Origin: Paenibacillus chitinolyticus NBRC 15660
Lineage (GTDB): Bacteria; Bacillota; Bacilli; Paenibacillales; NBRC-103111
Assembly: GCF_000739915.1 (NCBI RefSeq)
Contig: NZ_BBJT01000004.1
Coordinates: 62,001 to 126,000, forward strand
Length of the DNA: 64,000 bases
Reading direction: 5' to 3'
Below, in pieces: positions 8,323-20,842 of the stretch; the stretch's first letter is position 1, and each line of letters starts with the position of its first letter. The translations under genes were made by a program, and so were the position numbers. Under the pieces are notes generated by a model. That model had not been told where the DNA came from. It saw only the letters and a list, made by a program, of their open reading frames with translations, and ran no database searches.

Positions 8323-9720
8323 TTAACCGATGGAACCTTCCATCTCGAACTTGATGAGACGGTTCATTTCAACCGCGTACTCCATCGGAAGTTCTTTCGT
8401 GAACGGCTCGATGAAGCCCATTACGATCATTTGCGTCGCTTCGCCTTCCGACAGACCGCGGCTCATCAGGTAGAAGAGCTGATCTTCGGATACTTTCGAA
8501 ACGGTCGCTTCGTGCTCCAGCGTGATGTTGTCGTTCATGATTTCGTTGTACGGAATCGTGTCGGACGTGGATTGTTTATCCATAATCAGCGTGTCGCACT
8601 TGATGTTGGATTTCGCGCCTGCGGAATTACGGCCGAAGGAAGCGAGTCCGCGGTACGTTACTTTACCGCCGTGCTTGGAGATCGACTTCGAAATGATCGT
8701 CGAAGTGGTGTCCGGAGCAAGGTGGATCATCTTCGCACCGGCATCCTGATGCTGGCCTTTGCCTGCAACGGCAATGGACAGAACGGAGCCTTTGGCGCCG
8801 CGGCCTTTAAGCACGACAGCCGGGTATTTCATCGTCAGCTTGGAGCCGATGTTGCCATCCACCCATTCCATGTTCGCGCCTTCTTCGGCGACGGCACGCT
8901 TGGTTACGAGGTTGTAGATGTTCGGCGCCCAGTTCTGGATCGTGGTGTAACGGGCACGGGAGTTTTTGCGGCATACGATTTCAACGACCGCGCTGTGAAG
9001 CGAGTTCGTGCTGTATACCGGAGCGGTACAGCCTTCTACATAGTGAACGAAGCTGTCTTCGTCCGTGATGATCAGGGTACGCTCGAACTGCCCCATATTT
9101 TCCGAGTTGATACGGAAATACGCTTGAAGCGGAACTTCGCATTTTACGCCTTTCGGAACGTAAATGAAGCTGCCGCCGGACCATACGGCGCTGTTCAGTG
9201 CGGCGAACTTGTTGTCGTTCGGAGGAATAACGGTTCCGAAATATTCACGGAACAGCTCCGGATATTCACGCAGCGCGCTGTCGGTGTCCATGAAGATCAC
9301 GCCTTGATCTTCAAGTTCTTTCTGCATGCTGTGGTAAACGACTTCGGACTCGTACTGAGCGGATACGCCGGCAAGGAACTTCTGTTCCGCTTCCGGAATA
9401 CCGAGCTTGTCGAACGTTTCCTTAATCTCGGTAGGAACCTCTTCCCACGTCTTGCCCTGCTTCTCGGACGGCTTGACATAGTACTGGATGTCGTTGAAAT
9501 CGAGATCATCCAGGTTACCGCCCCAACGCGGCATCGGCATGCTGAAGAACTGTTCCAGCGATTTCAGACGGAACTCGAGCATCCACTCGGGCTCGCCTTT
9601 CATTCTGGAAATCTCGGTCACGATCTCGGCGTTCAGTCCTTTTCCCGATTGGAAAATAGACTTGTGCTCGTCCCGAAAGCCGTATTTGTACTCTTCCATT
9701 TCTGGCATTTGCTTAGCCAT
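8323..9720 (-). CDS. sufB: Fe-S cluster scaffold subunit SufB
   Basis: 465 residues, the usual length. SufB forms the SufBC2D scaffold on which Fe-S clusters are built from SufU-delivered sulfur. It begins [15 protein letters not shown] and contains the conserved CTAPVYS cysteine region (about 230) and the beta-helix core, with [16 protein letters not shown] near 370 and the C-terminal [13 protein letters not shown] shared with SufD. AAAGGAGG precedes the ATG. It is the last gene of the minus-strand operon sufC-sufD-sufS-sufU-sufB, which is the main Fe-S assembly route in Bacillales. Confidence 0.97.
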   Translation of the reverse strand: MAKQMPEMEEYKYGFRDEHKSIFQSGKGLNAEIVTEISRMKGEPEWMLEFRLKSLEQFFSMPMPRWGGNLDDLDFNDIQYYVKPSEKQGKTWEEVPTEIKETFDKLGIPEAEQKFLAGVSAQYESEVVYHSMQKELEDQGVIFMDTDSALREYPELFREYFGTVIPPNDNKFAALNSAVWSGGSFIYVPKGVKCEVPLQAYFRINSENMGQFERTLIITDEDSFVHYVEGCTAPVYSTNSLHSAVVEIVCRKNSRARYTTIQNWAPNIYNLVTKRAVAEEGANMEWVDGNIGSKLTMKYPAVVLKGRGAKGSVLSIAVAGKGQHQDAGAKMIHLAPDTTSTIISKSISKHGGKVTYRGLASFGRNSAGAKSNIKCDTLIMDKQSTSDTIPYNEIMNDNITLEHEATVSKVSEDQLFYLMSRGLSEGEATQMIVMGFIEPFTKELPMEYAVEMNRLIKFEMEGSIG

Positions 9721-9748
9721 CGTACCAACCTCCTTTAATTCTTGTTCA

Positions 9749-12682
<2,934 letters not shown>

Positions 12683-12714
12683 ATCTATTTCCTCCTAATA
12701 TATAGCCCAGGCCA

Positions 12715-13551
12715 TTAGTTATATTTCGGTGCGGTTGTGTTCATAGGAACTTGGAATTCTTGCTCGTCGTCATTGCCGACTGTTTCGTCGACGATGCCCA
12801 GTTCTTCTTTAATCCAGTCGTAGCCGTCTTTCTCCAGACGCTGTGCCAGCTCAGGGCCGCCGGATTTAACGATTCTGCCCTGCATCATCACGTGTACGAA
12901 GTCAGGTGTTACATAATCCAGCAGGCGCTGGTAGTGGGTAATGATCAGGAAGCCGCGGTCTTCGCTGCGCATAGCGTTAACGCCGGTAGCGACGATGCGA
13001 AGGGCGTCGATATCAAGACCGGAGTCGATCTCGTCAAGAATGACGATGCGCGGATCAAGCATCAGCATTTGCAGAATCTCGTTGCGCTTCTTCTCTCCGC
13101 CCGAGAAACCTTCGTTCAGGTAACGGTGCATGAATTCCGGATTCATTTCAAGTTCTTTCATTTTGCTTTCCATCTGGCGGATAAACTTGATCAGGGAAAT
13201 TTCGCTGCCTTCTTCACGGCGCGCGTTGATCGCGCTGCGGAGGAAGTCGGCATTCGTTACGCCGGCGATTTCGCTCGGGTACTGCATGGCGAGGAACAGG
13301 CCTGCGCGCGCTCTTTCGTCGACGGCCATTTCCAGCACGTCTTCGCCGTCCAGGCTGATGGAGCCATCGGTCACTTCATATTTAGGGTGGCCCATGATCG
13401 TGGAAGCCAACGTACTTTTACCGGTACCGTTAGGTCCCATGATGGCGTGGATTTCTCCGCCTTTGACTTCAAGGCTTAAGCCTTTCAGGATCTCTTTGCC
13501 TTCAATTTGTGCCTTAAGACCCTCTATTGTGAATACGGGTGCGTTTGCCAT
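12715..13551 (-). CDS. sufC: Fe-S cluster assembly ATPase SufC
   Basis: 278 residues, ABC-type ATPase without membrane partner. Walker A is GPNGTGKST (about residues 39-47), the signature is [12 protein letters not shown] (about 148), Walker B is [13 protein letters not shown] (about 172), and the switch His is in [10 protein letters not shown]. It powers the SufB-SufD scaffold. The C-terminal acidic tail (about 20 residues after GIVDETVG) makes it a little longer than the usual about 260. First gene of the operon; ribosome binding site GGAGGG. Regulation by iron or peroxide is suggested by the box at 13589-13603. Confidence 0.96.
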   Translation of the reverse strand: MANAPVFTIEGLKAQIEGKEILKGLSLEVKGGEIHAIMGPNGTGKSTLASTIMGHPKYEVTDGSISLDGEDVLEMAVDERARAGLFLAMQYPSEIAGVTNADFLRSAINARREEGSEISLIKFIRQMESKMKELEMNPEFMHRYLNEGFSGGEKKRNEILQMLMLDPRIVILDEIDSGLDIDALRIVATGVNAMRSEDRGFLIITHYQRLLDYVTPDFVHVMMQGRIVKSGGPELAQRLEKDGYDWIKEELGIVDETVGNDDEQEFQVPMNTTAPKYN

Positions 13552-13588
13552 AGTGAATTAACCCTCCAACTTTTCAATGAATTTCACT

Positions 13589-13603
13589 TTATAATCATTC
13601 TAA
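13589..13603 (-). promoter_or_regulatory. PerR/Fur-like operator on the suf promoter
   Basis: Read on the minus strand it is TTAGAATGATTATAA, one mismatch from the PerR box TTATAATNATTATAA and three from the 7-1-7 Fur box. It overlaps the -10 element. A second degenerate TGATAAT-type half-site array lies next to it at 13606-13624. Confidence 0.6.
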
Positions 13604-13625
13604 TATGATTATCAATGATTCTCAA
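13597..13625 (-). promoter_or_regulatory. Promoter of the sufCDSUB operon
   Basis: On the minus strand TTGAGA (13625-13620), 17-base spacer, TAGAAT (13602-13597). It lies about 46 bases before the sufC start and is embedded in PerR/Fur-like repeats. Confidence 0.65.
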
Positions 13626-13891
13626 TAGCTTCATCATAGTCTATGCCGCCTGCTTAAATCAAGAAAGGGCATTTTCCCCGGTCTATCGTCTTTAAACGCC
13701 GTCATATGAGCTTTTTCATTGTGCGGCGAATAAAATTATGTAATTGTTCCCAGAATGCCCGGTTTGCCTCAAAAAAAACTCCGATTGAACATCATCTGTT
13801 CATTCAAGCTAAACCTATCCCGTCCTCGCTGCGGAAGCCTGTAGGAGGCTTCCGCAGTCGATGGAAAGCGACACGGCCGCCCGCATCGAAA
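13626..13891. other. Intergenic stretch upstream of the suf promoter
   Basis: No gene found in this stretch between the suf promoter and the end of the DUF1802 gene. Its one clear element is the perfect 12-bp inverted repeat at 13829-13857. Confidence 0.5.
13829..13857. repeat. Perfect 12-bp inverted repeat (hairpin)
   Basis: Arms CTGCGGAAGCCT and AGGCTTCCGCAG with a 5-base loop. No T run follows on either strand, so it may be a factor-dependent or mRNA-stabilising hairpin at the 3' end of the DUF1802 gene. Confidence 0.6.
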
Positions 13892-14485
13892 CTAAGCCCC
13901 GTTGACCGGCCCGCCGTCCGCCAGAGCTTTCTCCACCCTGTCCACCGCGGCCCGGAACGCTTCGTCGCTCAGCACCGGCGTTCTGCCGGCGGACTCCAGC
14001 TCCCCGTGAAGCTCGATCCAGGACTTGCAGCCTTCATAGGAAGGATCGACGTCCAGGGTAACCGGCTTGTCCAGCTTGTACACGCGAAGCAGCATGACAT
14101 GAAGAGGCTGCTTGCGCTTCCATTTCAATCTTTCCTCCGCGAAGGTCTCGGTCCAGATATGAAAAGGCTGCAGCTTCTCCAGCGTCTCCCCGTCGCTTAT
14201 TTCGATGTCGCGGACCAATTCGGCCCAGGAGGAAATCGTCACCTGCCTGTCGTCCGGATTCCAGCCGTCCAGCGTTTCTTGAAGCCTCGGCTGCGCGGAA
14301 TCTTTGATGAGATGCGGCTTCTGATGCTCGTAGGTAGGATACAGGTAAAAAGCATCGGAAACGACGCGGAAATCCCGCGTTTCTTCGCGAATGCCTCCTT
14401 TGCGCATGATGAGAACCTGCTCGCCCTGCTCCAGCGCCTGTACGGCCGAAGCCCATTCTTTCAACGCCATGTGGGAATGTGTCAC
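13892..14485 (-). CDS. DUF1802 family protein
   Basis: 197 residues. The N-terminus (LKEWASAVQALEQGEQVLIMRKGGIREE) and the middle (FYLYPTYEHQ) match the DUF1802 family, whose function is not known. No signal peptide or membrane segment is present. The start is taken as GTG at 14485, which has GAGAGGTG 6 bases upstream; the internal ATG five codons later has no site of its own. It is surrounded by unrelated genes and seems to be a single-gene unit. Confidence 0.8.
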   Translation of the reverse strand: MTHSHMALKEWASAVQALEQGEQVLIMRKGGIREETRDFRVVSDAFYLYPTYEHQKPHLIKDSAQPRLQETLDGWNPDDRQVTISSWAELVRDIEISDGETLEKLQPFHIWTETFAEERLKWKRKQPLHVMLLRVYKLDKPVTLDVDPSYEGCKSWIELHGELESAGRTPVLSDEAFRAAVDRVEKALADGGPVNGA

Positions 14486-14730
14486 CGTTTACACCTCTCT
14501 TGCCCGTTATTCGGCTCACTCCCTCTTATTATAGTAGGCGTTTTCCCAAAAAGCCAAACCCGTCCGGCAAAAATCGCTTTAAAACGACGGTAAATTTTTC
14601 GCAAAGGCAACCGCAAAAAACCGGCGCGCCTCGTTAGAGGCCGCCGGCCGGCATCCGTAACCGGTATTTTGCCCGGATCGCAAGGCATATGACACGGCTG
14701 CGGTCGGCAAGTTCACACCGTCCGCTTCCG

Positions 14731-15180
14731 TCAGCCGTTCAAGAAAGAACCGAGCATCCAGCGGTGCTTTTCCAGGGACTGCGTAATGCCAAGCAGCATA
14801 TCGGCGGTTCCTTCGTCACCGGCTTCCTCGGCTTCTTTCATGCCCGTTTTGCATTCGCTTATGATCGTTTCAAAATCGGCCAGCAGGGCGCGCACCATCG
14901 CATCCGAATTCTCGCTGCCCGCGGCTTCCCCGATGCCGGACAATTCCAGGCACTCTTTGAGCGTGGCGACGGGCTTGCCTCCGATCGAGAGCAGACGTTC
15001 GGCCAGTTCATCGACATAGCCTGCGGCTTCGTTGTACAGCTCCTCGAACTTCACGTGCAGCGTGAAGAATTGATTTCCTTTTACATACCAATGATAATTG
15101 TGGAGCTTGACGTAAAGTACCGTCCAGTTGGCTACCTGTTTGTTCAATACTTTGTGGGCGGAACGGATCGCAATCGACAT
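14731..15180 (-). CDS. dps: Dps-family ferritin-like DNA-binding protein
   Basis: 149 residues. Dps proteins form 12-mers that oxidise and store iron and protect DNA from peroxide. The ferroxidase residues are seen in [10 protein letters not shown] (about 27-36), [14 protein letters not shown] (about 39-52) and [12 protein letters not shown] (about 57-68), in the spacing of the Dps/MrgA family. The ribosome binding site is AGGAGGT. No PerR box like the one at suf was found in its upstream region, which it shares with mtnK. Confidence 0.92.
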   Translation of the reverse strand: MSIAIRSAHKVLNKQVANWTVLYVKLHNYHWYVKGNQFFTLHVKFEELYNEAAGYVDELAERLLSIGGKPVATLKECLELSGIGEAAGSENSDAMVRALLADFETIISECKTGMKEAEEAGDEGTADMLLGITQSLEKHRWMLGSFLNG

Positions 15181-15277
15181 GACGTACCTCCTGATGTGGG
15201 ATATCTTCCGGTAGTGTAGGCCGAACGGAGTCGTTTTATGTAAGCCGTGTCCAGGGACCGGAGCCCTAAAAATTGTG

Positions 15278-15306
15278 TTTCATGCAGGGGTGTTTTCCTT
15301 TATACT
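15278..15306 (+). promoter_or_regulatory. Promoter of mtnKA
   Basis: Weak TTTCAT (15278-15283), 17-base spacer, TATACT (15301-15306), 75 bases before the mtnK start. The leader is too short for a SAM riboswitch and lacks its conserved sequences. Confidence 0.5.
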
Positions 15307-15381
15307 AGTATTTAAGTCGGAATTAACGGACAACCCGGTACAAGCCGCCACTTATTAATTCTTTCTTAGGAGGAACGCCAA

Positions 15382-16608
15382 ATGACTACGACTTACCATG
15401 CGCTGACGGAAGCGGAAGCGATTGCATATGCCCAAGGACTGCCGAACATTTTCTCGCCGGACGCGGTGCTGACAAGCCGTGAGATCGGGGACGGCAATCT
15501 TAATCTTGTTTTTCACATCTCGGATGAAAAGTCCGGACGCAGCCTGATTCTGAAGCAGGCGCTGCCTTACGCCAAAGTCGTAGGAGAGTCGTGGCCGCTT
15601 ACGCTGGACCGCGCGCGGATCGAAAGCGAAGCCCTGCAGCTCCAGGGTTCCCTGTGCCCGGACCTCGTTCCTCACGTATTCGCGTATGAGAAGGAACTTG
15701 CGCTGACGGTTATGGAAGATTTGAGCGACCACGTCATTATGCGCAAGGGCTTGATCGAGAAAAACAAATACCCGCTCTTCGCGAAACATATCGGCCGGTT
15801 TATGGCACGCACGCTGTTTTTCTCGTCGGATCTCGGAATGAACCAGCAGGAGAAGAAACTGCGGGTCGGCCGGTTCATTAATCCAGAGTTGTGCAAAATA
15901 ACGGAGGATCTTATTTTCGACGATCCTTACCGCGATTCGGAAAATAACAACATCGAAGATCATTTGAAAGATGCCGTTCAGGCTATCTGGCAGGACCGCG
16001 AGCTTCATCTGGAAGTCGCCATTCTGCGCAATACGTTCCTGACGCGCGCCGAAGCTCTGCTTCACGGCGATCTGCATACGGGCAGTATTTTCATCAAAGA
16101 AGATTCCACGAAAGTAATCGACCCCGAATTCGCCTACTATGGACCGATGGGCTTTGATATCGGCGCGGTCCTGGCCAACCTGCTGCTGAATTACGCAGGC
16201 CAGGAAGGCTGGAGCGCAGGCGAGACCGAGCGTACGTACTACCGGGAATACCTGCTGGAAACCGTGAAAGAAGTGTGGACGGTATTCGAGCGTGAATTCC
16301 GCGCCCTGTGGGACAATGAAACCGTCGATCCGATGTCCGAAACGCCCGCTTATCAGGACTGGTACATGAACCGCGTTCTTCAGGAGACGTTCGGATTCGC
16401 CGGATGCAAAATGGTCCGCCGGATCTACGGCCTCTCGCACGTGGCGGACATTGACGGAATCGAAGACGCAGCGGCACGCGAACGGGCGCAGCGGCTTGCG
16501 CTTGCGATCGGCACGACCCTGATTAAACGGGGCCGTCAAGCAAGCTCGATCGACGAACTGATTGCGGTAGCCCGCGAGGCTTCCGTCGCTAAGGAGGGAG
16601 TGCGCTAA
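15382..16608 (+). CDS. mtnK: S-methyl-5-thioribose kinase
   Basis: 408 residues. It phosphorylates 5-methylthioribose at C1 in the methionine salvage pathway. It has a kinase-like fold with the ATP loop in [12 protein letters not shown] (about 33-44), the catalytic loop [12 protein letters not shown] (about 229-240) and the metal-binding [17 protein letters not shown] (about 250-266). AGGAGG precedes the ATG. Its stop overlaps the mtnA start (TAATG), so the two are translationally coupled. Confidence 0.96.
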   Translation: MTTTYHALTEAEAIAYAQGLPNIFSPDAVLTSREIGDGNLNLVFHISDEKSGRSLILKQALPYAKVVGESWPLTLDRARIESEALQLQGSLCPDLVPHVFAYEKELALTVMEDLSDHVIMRKGLIEKNKYPLFAKHIGRFMARTLFFSSDLGMNQQEKKLRVGRFINPELCKITEDLIFDDPYRDSENNNIEDHLKDAVQAIWQDRELHLEVAILRNTFLTRAEALLHGDLHTGSIFIKEDSTKVIDPEFAYYGPMGFDIGAVLANLLLNYAGQEGWSAGETERTYYREYLLETVKEVWTVFEREFRALWDNETVDPMSETPAYQDWYMNRVLQETFGFAGCKMVRRIYGLSHVADIDGIEDAAARERAQRLALAIGTTLIKRGRQASSIDELIAVAREASVAKEGVR

Positions 16609-17717
16609 TGACTGCAAACGAAAACGGAGTACAAAGCGAAGGCCAGCGCGGTTGGGTCCAGTCCGTCCGCTGGAACGGAGAGCGGCTCGATCTTCTGGAT
16701 CAGCGGCTGCTTCCCGAGGAAATCGTCTACCTGCCGCTGGAAACGCCCCACGAGGTGTGGGAAGCCATTCGCCACCTGAAAGTCCGCGGGGCGCCCGCAA
16801 TCGGCATCGCGGCGGCCTACGGGGTCTTCCTCGGCATCCGCGACGCGCAGGAAGACGAATCGATCTCGCGCGAAGCGAACCGGCGCCGCCTGGCGGGAGA
16901 AGTCGCCAAGCAGGCGGACTATCTCGCCACCTCGCGCCCGACGGCCGTCAATCTGTTCTGGGCGCTCGACCGACTCAAGCGGCTGACGCAGAAGCTTGTC
17001 GAGATGGACATTTCGCACGGCGAAATGAAGCAGGCGGTTCTCACCGAGGCCATCTCGATCCAGGCCGAGGATGAAGAAACGAACCGCCGTATCGGCGAGT
17101 TCGCCCTGGAGCTGTTCGAGGACGGCATGGGCGTCCTCACGCACTGCAACGCCGGCGGACTCGCGACGGCGAAGTACGGCACCGCGCTGGCGCCGTTCTA
17201 CCTCGCGCAGGAGAAGGGCGTCTCGCTGAAGGTGTACGCCGACGAGACGCGTCCGGTCCTGCAAGGCGCGCGCCTGACGGCGTTCGAGCTTCAGCAGGCA
17301 GGCGTCGACGTGACGCTGATCTGCGACAATATGGCCGGCGCCGTCATGAAGAAGAACTGGGTGCAGGCCGTCATCGTCGGCACCGACCGTGTGGCCGCCA
17401 ACGGCGATGTGGCCAACAAGATCGGCACGTACAGCGTGGCCGTGCTCGCCAAAGCCCACGGCATCCCGTTCTATGTGGCGTGTCCGATGTCCACAATCGA
17501 CCTCAGCACGCCGACAGGGGAAGATATTCCGATCGAGGAGCGCGGCGAGGAGGAGATCACGCAGGGCTTCGGCAAGCGTACCGCCCCGCAAGGCGTCAAG
17601 GTGTACAATCCGGCGTTTGACGTGACGCCGAACGAATACGTGACCGCGATCATCACGGAAAAAGGGATCGTACGAGCGCCTTTCGCGGAAAATCTCGCCA
17701 AATTATTCGAAGAATAA
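16608..17717 (+). CDS. mtnA: S-methyl-5-thioribose-1-phosphate isomerase
   Basis: 369 residues, eIF2B-alpha-like fold. It isomerises methylthioribose-1-phosphate to methylthioribulose-1-phosphate. Conserved motifs are [14 protein letters not shown] (about 59-72), [15 protein letters not shown] with the catalytic Cys (about 169) and [19 protein letters not shown] with the catalytic Asp (about 249). It shares a TAATG junction with mtnK and ends at a strong terminator. Downstream salvage genes (mtnW, mtnX, mtnB) are not next to it. Confidence 0.96.
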   Translation: MTANENGVQSEGQRGWVQSVRWNGERLDLLDQRLLPEEIVYLPLETPHEVWEAIRHLKVRGAPAIGIAAAYGVFLGIRDAQEDESISREANRRRLAGEVAKQADYLATSRPTAVNLFWALDRLKRLTQKLVEMDISHGEMKQAVLTEAISIQAEDEETNRRIGEFALELFEDGMGVLTHCNAGGLATAKYGTALAPFYLAQEKGVSLKVYADETRPVLQGARLTAFELQQAGVDVTLICDNMAGAVMKKNWVQAVIVGTDRVAANGDVANKIGTYSVAVLAKAHGIPFYVACPMSTIDLSTPTGEDIPIEERGEEEITQGFGKRTAPQGVKVYNPAFDVTPNEYVTAIITEKGIVRAPFAENLAKLFEE

Positions 17718-17743
17718 CTCCGTCGGTTATCCCGGCGAACAAG

Positions 17744-17777
17744 AAGCCAGCCCGGTACAATTCCGGGCTGGCTTTTC
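17744..17777 (+). terminator. Strong terminator of mtnKA
   Basis: 12-bp perfect stem AAGCCAGCCCGG/CCGGGCTGGCTT with a 7-base loop followed by TTTT. Confidence 0.93.
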
Positions 17778-18150
17778 GCGCTGCGTATCGCGTGGCAATG
17801 CTTACGGCTGAGATGATTCATGTTGTTCATGTTGTTCATGTTGTTCATGTTGTTCATGTTGTTCATGTTGTTCATGTTGTTCAGGCCGTTCAGGCCGTTT
17901 ATGTCAAGCGAGATATCGTGATATTCATGATATTCATGATGTCCATGGAACACGGACGCCTCCTCCAGAGATCAGAGCATTTTCCGCGTTTGATCGCGTG
18001 TACTTCTCTTTCGGGCCGGGCCGGAAAATTACAACCGAATGCCGGCTTACGCTCACTGCGCTCAGCCAAGTGAATCCGCCGCCGTTCAGCTCTTTACTGT
18101 CGCCTGTGTCCGAGACACGCCCCGGGCCGGAATTAGGACGGGGAGCTTTC
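17778..18150. other. Intergenic stretch between mtnA and the TetR gene
   Basis: About 370 bases with no convincing gene. It holds the 9-bp tandem repeat (17817-17945). Reading frames on both strands across the repeat encode only low-complexity VHV or MNN runs without ribosome binding sites. Confidence 0.6.
17817..17945. repeat. 9-bp tandem repeat (minisatellite)
   Basis: Seven perfect copies of TTCATGTTG (17817-17879), two of TTCAGGCCG (17880-17897), then degenerate TTCATG-containing units (TATTCATGATATTCATGA) to about 17945. Array just downstream of the mtnA terminator. Confidence 0.9.
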
Positions 18151-18834
18151 TCACCGCGACGCTTTTTCGGCTTTAAGCGCCTTCTGGATGATGATGGGCA
18201 TATCCGGAAGGTCCTTCCAGATATCGAGCGAATCTTTCTCCGCTCCGAGCAGCTTTTCCAGAATTTCACCGATGGCTTGAAGTTTCGTCACCACTTCTTC
18301 CACCGTCCAGGCGAAAATGCCGGGGTCGTAGAGGAAAAACAAACCGACCATAAAAAACTCGACCACTTCCCGAGGATGGCTCGTATGGAAGCTCCCCTCC
18401 CCGATCCCCTGCTCGATAATGCCCGTAATGAAAGGCGTGTAAGCCTTGACGGATTCCACGAGCATTTTTTGATGAAGAAGCGCGTTGTTCTCATGGTGCA
18501 TATAATCCAGATTCTCCAGATTGTCTCCCCGCTTCACGAAATCTTCTTTCATGACCTTGACGATCTTCTCCTGACCGGACAGCTCCGGGTCTTCCGCAAT
18601 GGACTCAATAAGCCCCATGTGCTCGTCCAGCATACGCCGGATCATCGCGTCCGCCAGTTCGTCCTTCGACTTAAAATAATAATAAAAGGTCCCTTGGGCG
18701 ACCCCGACCTGTTTTACGATATCGCTAACCGCCGTGCGTTCGTATCCCTTCACCCGGAACAGCGACTCCGCAGCGGATAAAAATTCCTGTTTGCGTTCCT
18801 CCGGACTTTTCGTTACACGTGCCAACTTCTCCAC
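18151..18834 (-). CDS. TetR/AcrR-family transcriptional regulator
   Basis: 227 residues. The N-terminal helix-turn-helix is typical: FLSAAESLFRVKGYERTAV followed by SDIVKQVGVAQGTFYYYFKSK (about residues 16-56). The C-terminal ligand-binding part has no recognisable match. It is divergent from the exporter gene at 18995, and the region between them carries two palindromes that look like its operators, so it probably represses both itself and the exporter until a drug or metabolite binds. AGAAGTT-like, weak ribosome binding site. The partner exporter appears frameshifted. Confidence 0.92.
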   Translation of the reverse strand: MEKLARVTKSPEERKQEFLSAAESLFRVKGYERTAVSDIVKQVGVAQGTFYYYFKSKDELADAMIRRMLDEHMGLIESIAEDPELSGQEKIVKVMKEDFVKRGDNLENLDYMHHENNALLHQKMLVESVKAYTPFITGIIEQGIGEGSFHTSHPREVVEFFMVGLFFLYDPGIFAWTVEEVVTKLQAIGEILEKLLGAEKDSLDIWKDLPDMPIIIQKALKAEKASR

Positions 18835-18908
18835 CGCCTTTATGCCCGCCTGTCCGATTCCGGTTGAAAAATAATCGGAGAACGAAGCTCTTTCTTTTAA
18901 ATTTAACT

Positions 18909-18929
18909 ATTGACTGTCAGTCAGTCAAT
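18909..18929. promoter_or_regulatory. TetR-type operator O1 overlapping the exporter -35
   Basis: A 21-bp palindrome with perfect 8-bp arms ATTGACTG and CAGTCAAT. The -35 hexamer TTGACT (18910-18915) of a plus-strand promoter (-10 TATATA at 18932-18937) lies inside it. Confidence 0.75.
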
Positions 18930-18953
18930 GTTATATAGTTTTTTCATCGACTG

Positions 18954-18970
18954 ATTGACAGTCAGTCAAT
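18954..18970. promoter_or_regulatory. TetR-type operator O2
   Basis: A 17-bp palindrome with arms ATTGAC and GTCAAT and the same GTCAGTCAAT core as O1, just upstream of the GGAGG of the exporter gene. Confidence 0.7.
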
Positions 18971-18994
18971 TATATCTACGGAGGTTTCCCATCC

Positions 18995-20693
18995 ATGCAA
19001 AAATCACGCAAGATCCCCGCCATCCTTACTCTTCTGCTCGGTTTTTTTATGGCGATTCTCGACACTAGCATCGTCAATGTGGCGCTTCCCCGGATGAGCG
19101 CGTTTTACGGTGCCGACACCGCCGGCATTTCCTGGGTCGTGAACGGCTACAGCCTGTCGTTCGCCGTTTTTCTGCTTGCCGCTTCCCGCCTCGCCGACCA
19201 GTTCGGCCGCAAAAAAGCGTTTATGACCGGCCTATTCCTTTTTACCTTGAGTTCCCTTCTGTGCGGTCTGGCAGGCTCGATCACGTCCCTCATCGTTTTC
19301 CGTGTTCTGCAAGGGATCGGCGCGGCATTAATCACCCCTCTGGTCGCCCCCCTGCTGCTGGCCCTGTTCCCTCCCGAAAAGAAAGCCGTCATGATGGGCA
19401 TTACCGGCGCTTTGGCCGGCCTTGCGGCCGCAAGCGGCCCCGCCCTGGGCGGCGTGCTCTCGTACCAGCTCGACTGGCAGTGGATTTTCTACATAAATAT
19501 CCCGATCGGCGCCCTGGCTCTCGTGCTGGCCGCCTCCTCCCTGGCGGAATCTTACGATCCGACGGCTACGCGAAAGCTCGACTGGGGCGGTATGCTGACG
19601 GTATCGGCCGCTTCGCTGACCTTGACGCTCGCTTTTATGCAGGCGAACGAGAAAGGCTGGGACTCTCCTTATATTTTGTCCCTTTTCGCGGCGGCTCTGG
19701 TTTCGCTCCTCCTGTTCCTATGGATCGAGTCCCGCGTAAAAGAACCGATGCTTCCGCTGTCTCTTTTCAGGATCAAACGGTTTCCGTCCGGCAATCTCGG
19801 CCTGTTCCTGCTCGGCATCGGCATGACCGGCCCGACCTTCATCCTCGCATTCTTCCTCACGCAGGTGATCGGCATGACGGAGCTGCGCGCGGGACTCATT
19901 ATAAGCGTCCTTGCCATCGCTTCCATGATCTGCTCCGTGCTTGCCGCCAAAGGCGCCGCCAAGCTGGGCCCGCGTATATTCTCGGTCACCGATGATCCTG
20001 CTTGCCCTCGGAACTTACCTGCTGGCGGGACTCACGACCGAGTCCTCGACGATGGATTACATCTGGCGCCTGGTCATTGCCGGAATGGGAACCGGCATGG
20101 CGATCGCGAATTTGACGGCAACTACCGTCCTGCTTCCTCCGCCGGAAAAAACGACCATCGCCATGGGCATCGGCACCATGGCCAGAACGATCGGGAGCGC
20201 GCTCGGCATCGCCGTTCTCGTCACTCTGCTGTCCCAATCCATGCAGACCGAGATGGCCTCCGCCAAAACAGAGCTGGCGGAACGGATCGCAGGCAGCTCT
20301 CTGTCCGGGGAGAGCAAGGCGGGACTTGCCGCAGCTCTGCAGCAGCAGGCCGGAAGCCGCAGGGCTGCTTCGGGAAGCGCCTCAGGGTCGATGCAGGGTC
20401 TGCTCGACCAATGGGACCGCAAGGAGCGGGAACAGCTTCAAGCCGCGTCCCCCGATGCGGCCGGGCGGGTGAAGGAAGCCTTCGCCAAAGATAAAGCGGA
20501 GCTTCAAGGCCTGCTCCCTCAGCTTCAGGCGACGTTGAATACCCACACGACGGCCGCGTTCGGCCTCGTGTTTAAAGTCAGCTGCCTGGCTCTGCTTCTC
20601 GGCGCCGTCTGCGCTTTCGTGAACGGACGAAAGGCTGAGGAGCCCGCACGGGAAGCGGAGCGTGTGGAAAATGCCCTCCGCTCCCCGCAGTAG
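18995..20693 (+). pseudogene. DHA2/EmrB-family MFS drug exporter, frameshifted
   Basis: The gene starts at an ATG with GGAGG upstream and encodes a 14-segment drug:proton antiporter: an MFS motif LADQFGRKK near residue 70, a motif C-type GPALGGVLSYQ, and a long extracellular loop before the last helix. The first frame is good until KLGPRIFSVT (about 19990); from there homologous sequence (MILLALGTYLLAGL) continues in the +1 frame to 20693. The pattern fits a 2-base deletion inside 19985-19992. The two pieces together would give about 565 residues. It is either a pseudogene or a sequencing error. Confidence 0.85.
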
Positions 20694-20708
20694 GCGGACG
20701 GCAAAACA

Positions 20709-20741
20709 AAATCACCGGTTCCAGGAACCGGTGATTTTTTG
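20709..20741 (+). terminator. Terminator after the exporter gene
   Basis: AAATCACCGGTT / AACCGGTGATTT 12-bp stem with loop CCAGG, followed by TTTTTT. Confidence 0.93.
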
Positions 20742-20842
20742 TGCGCCTGTTTGGTTTATAGGCGTCCCGTGCCATAGATAGGCACTCCTTCAGGAATGCG
20801 GAATACGGATGTCCGGGCGGGCTTGCCTCCATCCCGAACCGG

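Noticed and set aside
15181-15381. SAM riboswitch upstream of mtnK
   Set aside because: The conserved S-box sequences are absent and the leader is too short.
15355-16800. A 481-codon frame antisense to mtnK
   Set aside because: It is a shadow of the GC-rich coding strand of a clearly conserved gene; no family match.
17471-17953. A minus-strand frame encoding MNN repeats
   Set aside because: It runs through the 9-bp array and overlaps mtnA and its terminator; no ribosome binding site and low-complexity sequence.
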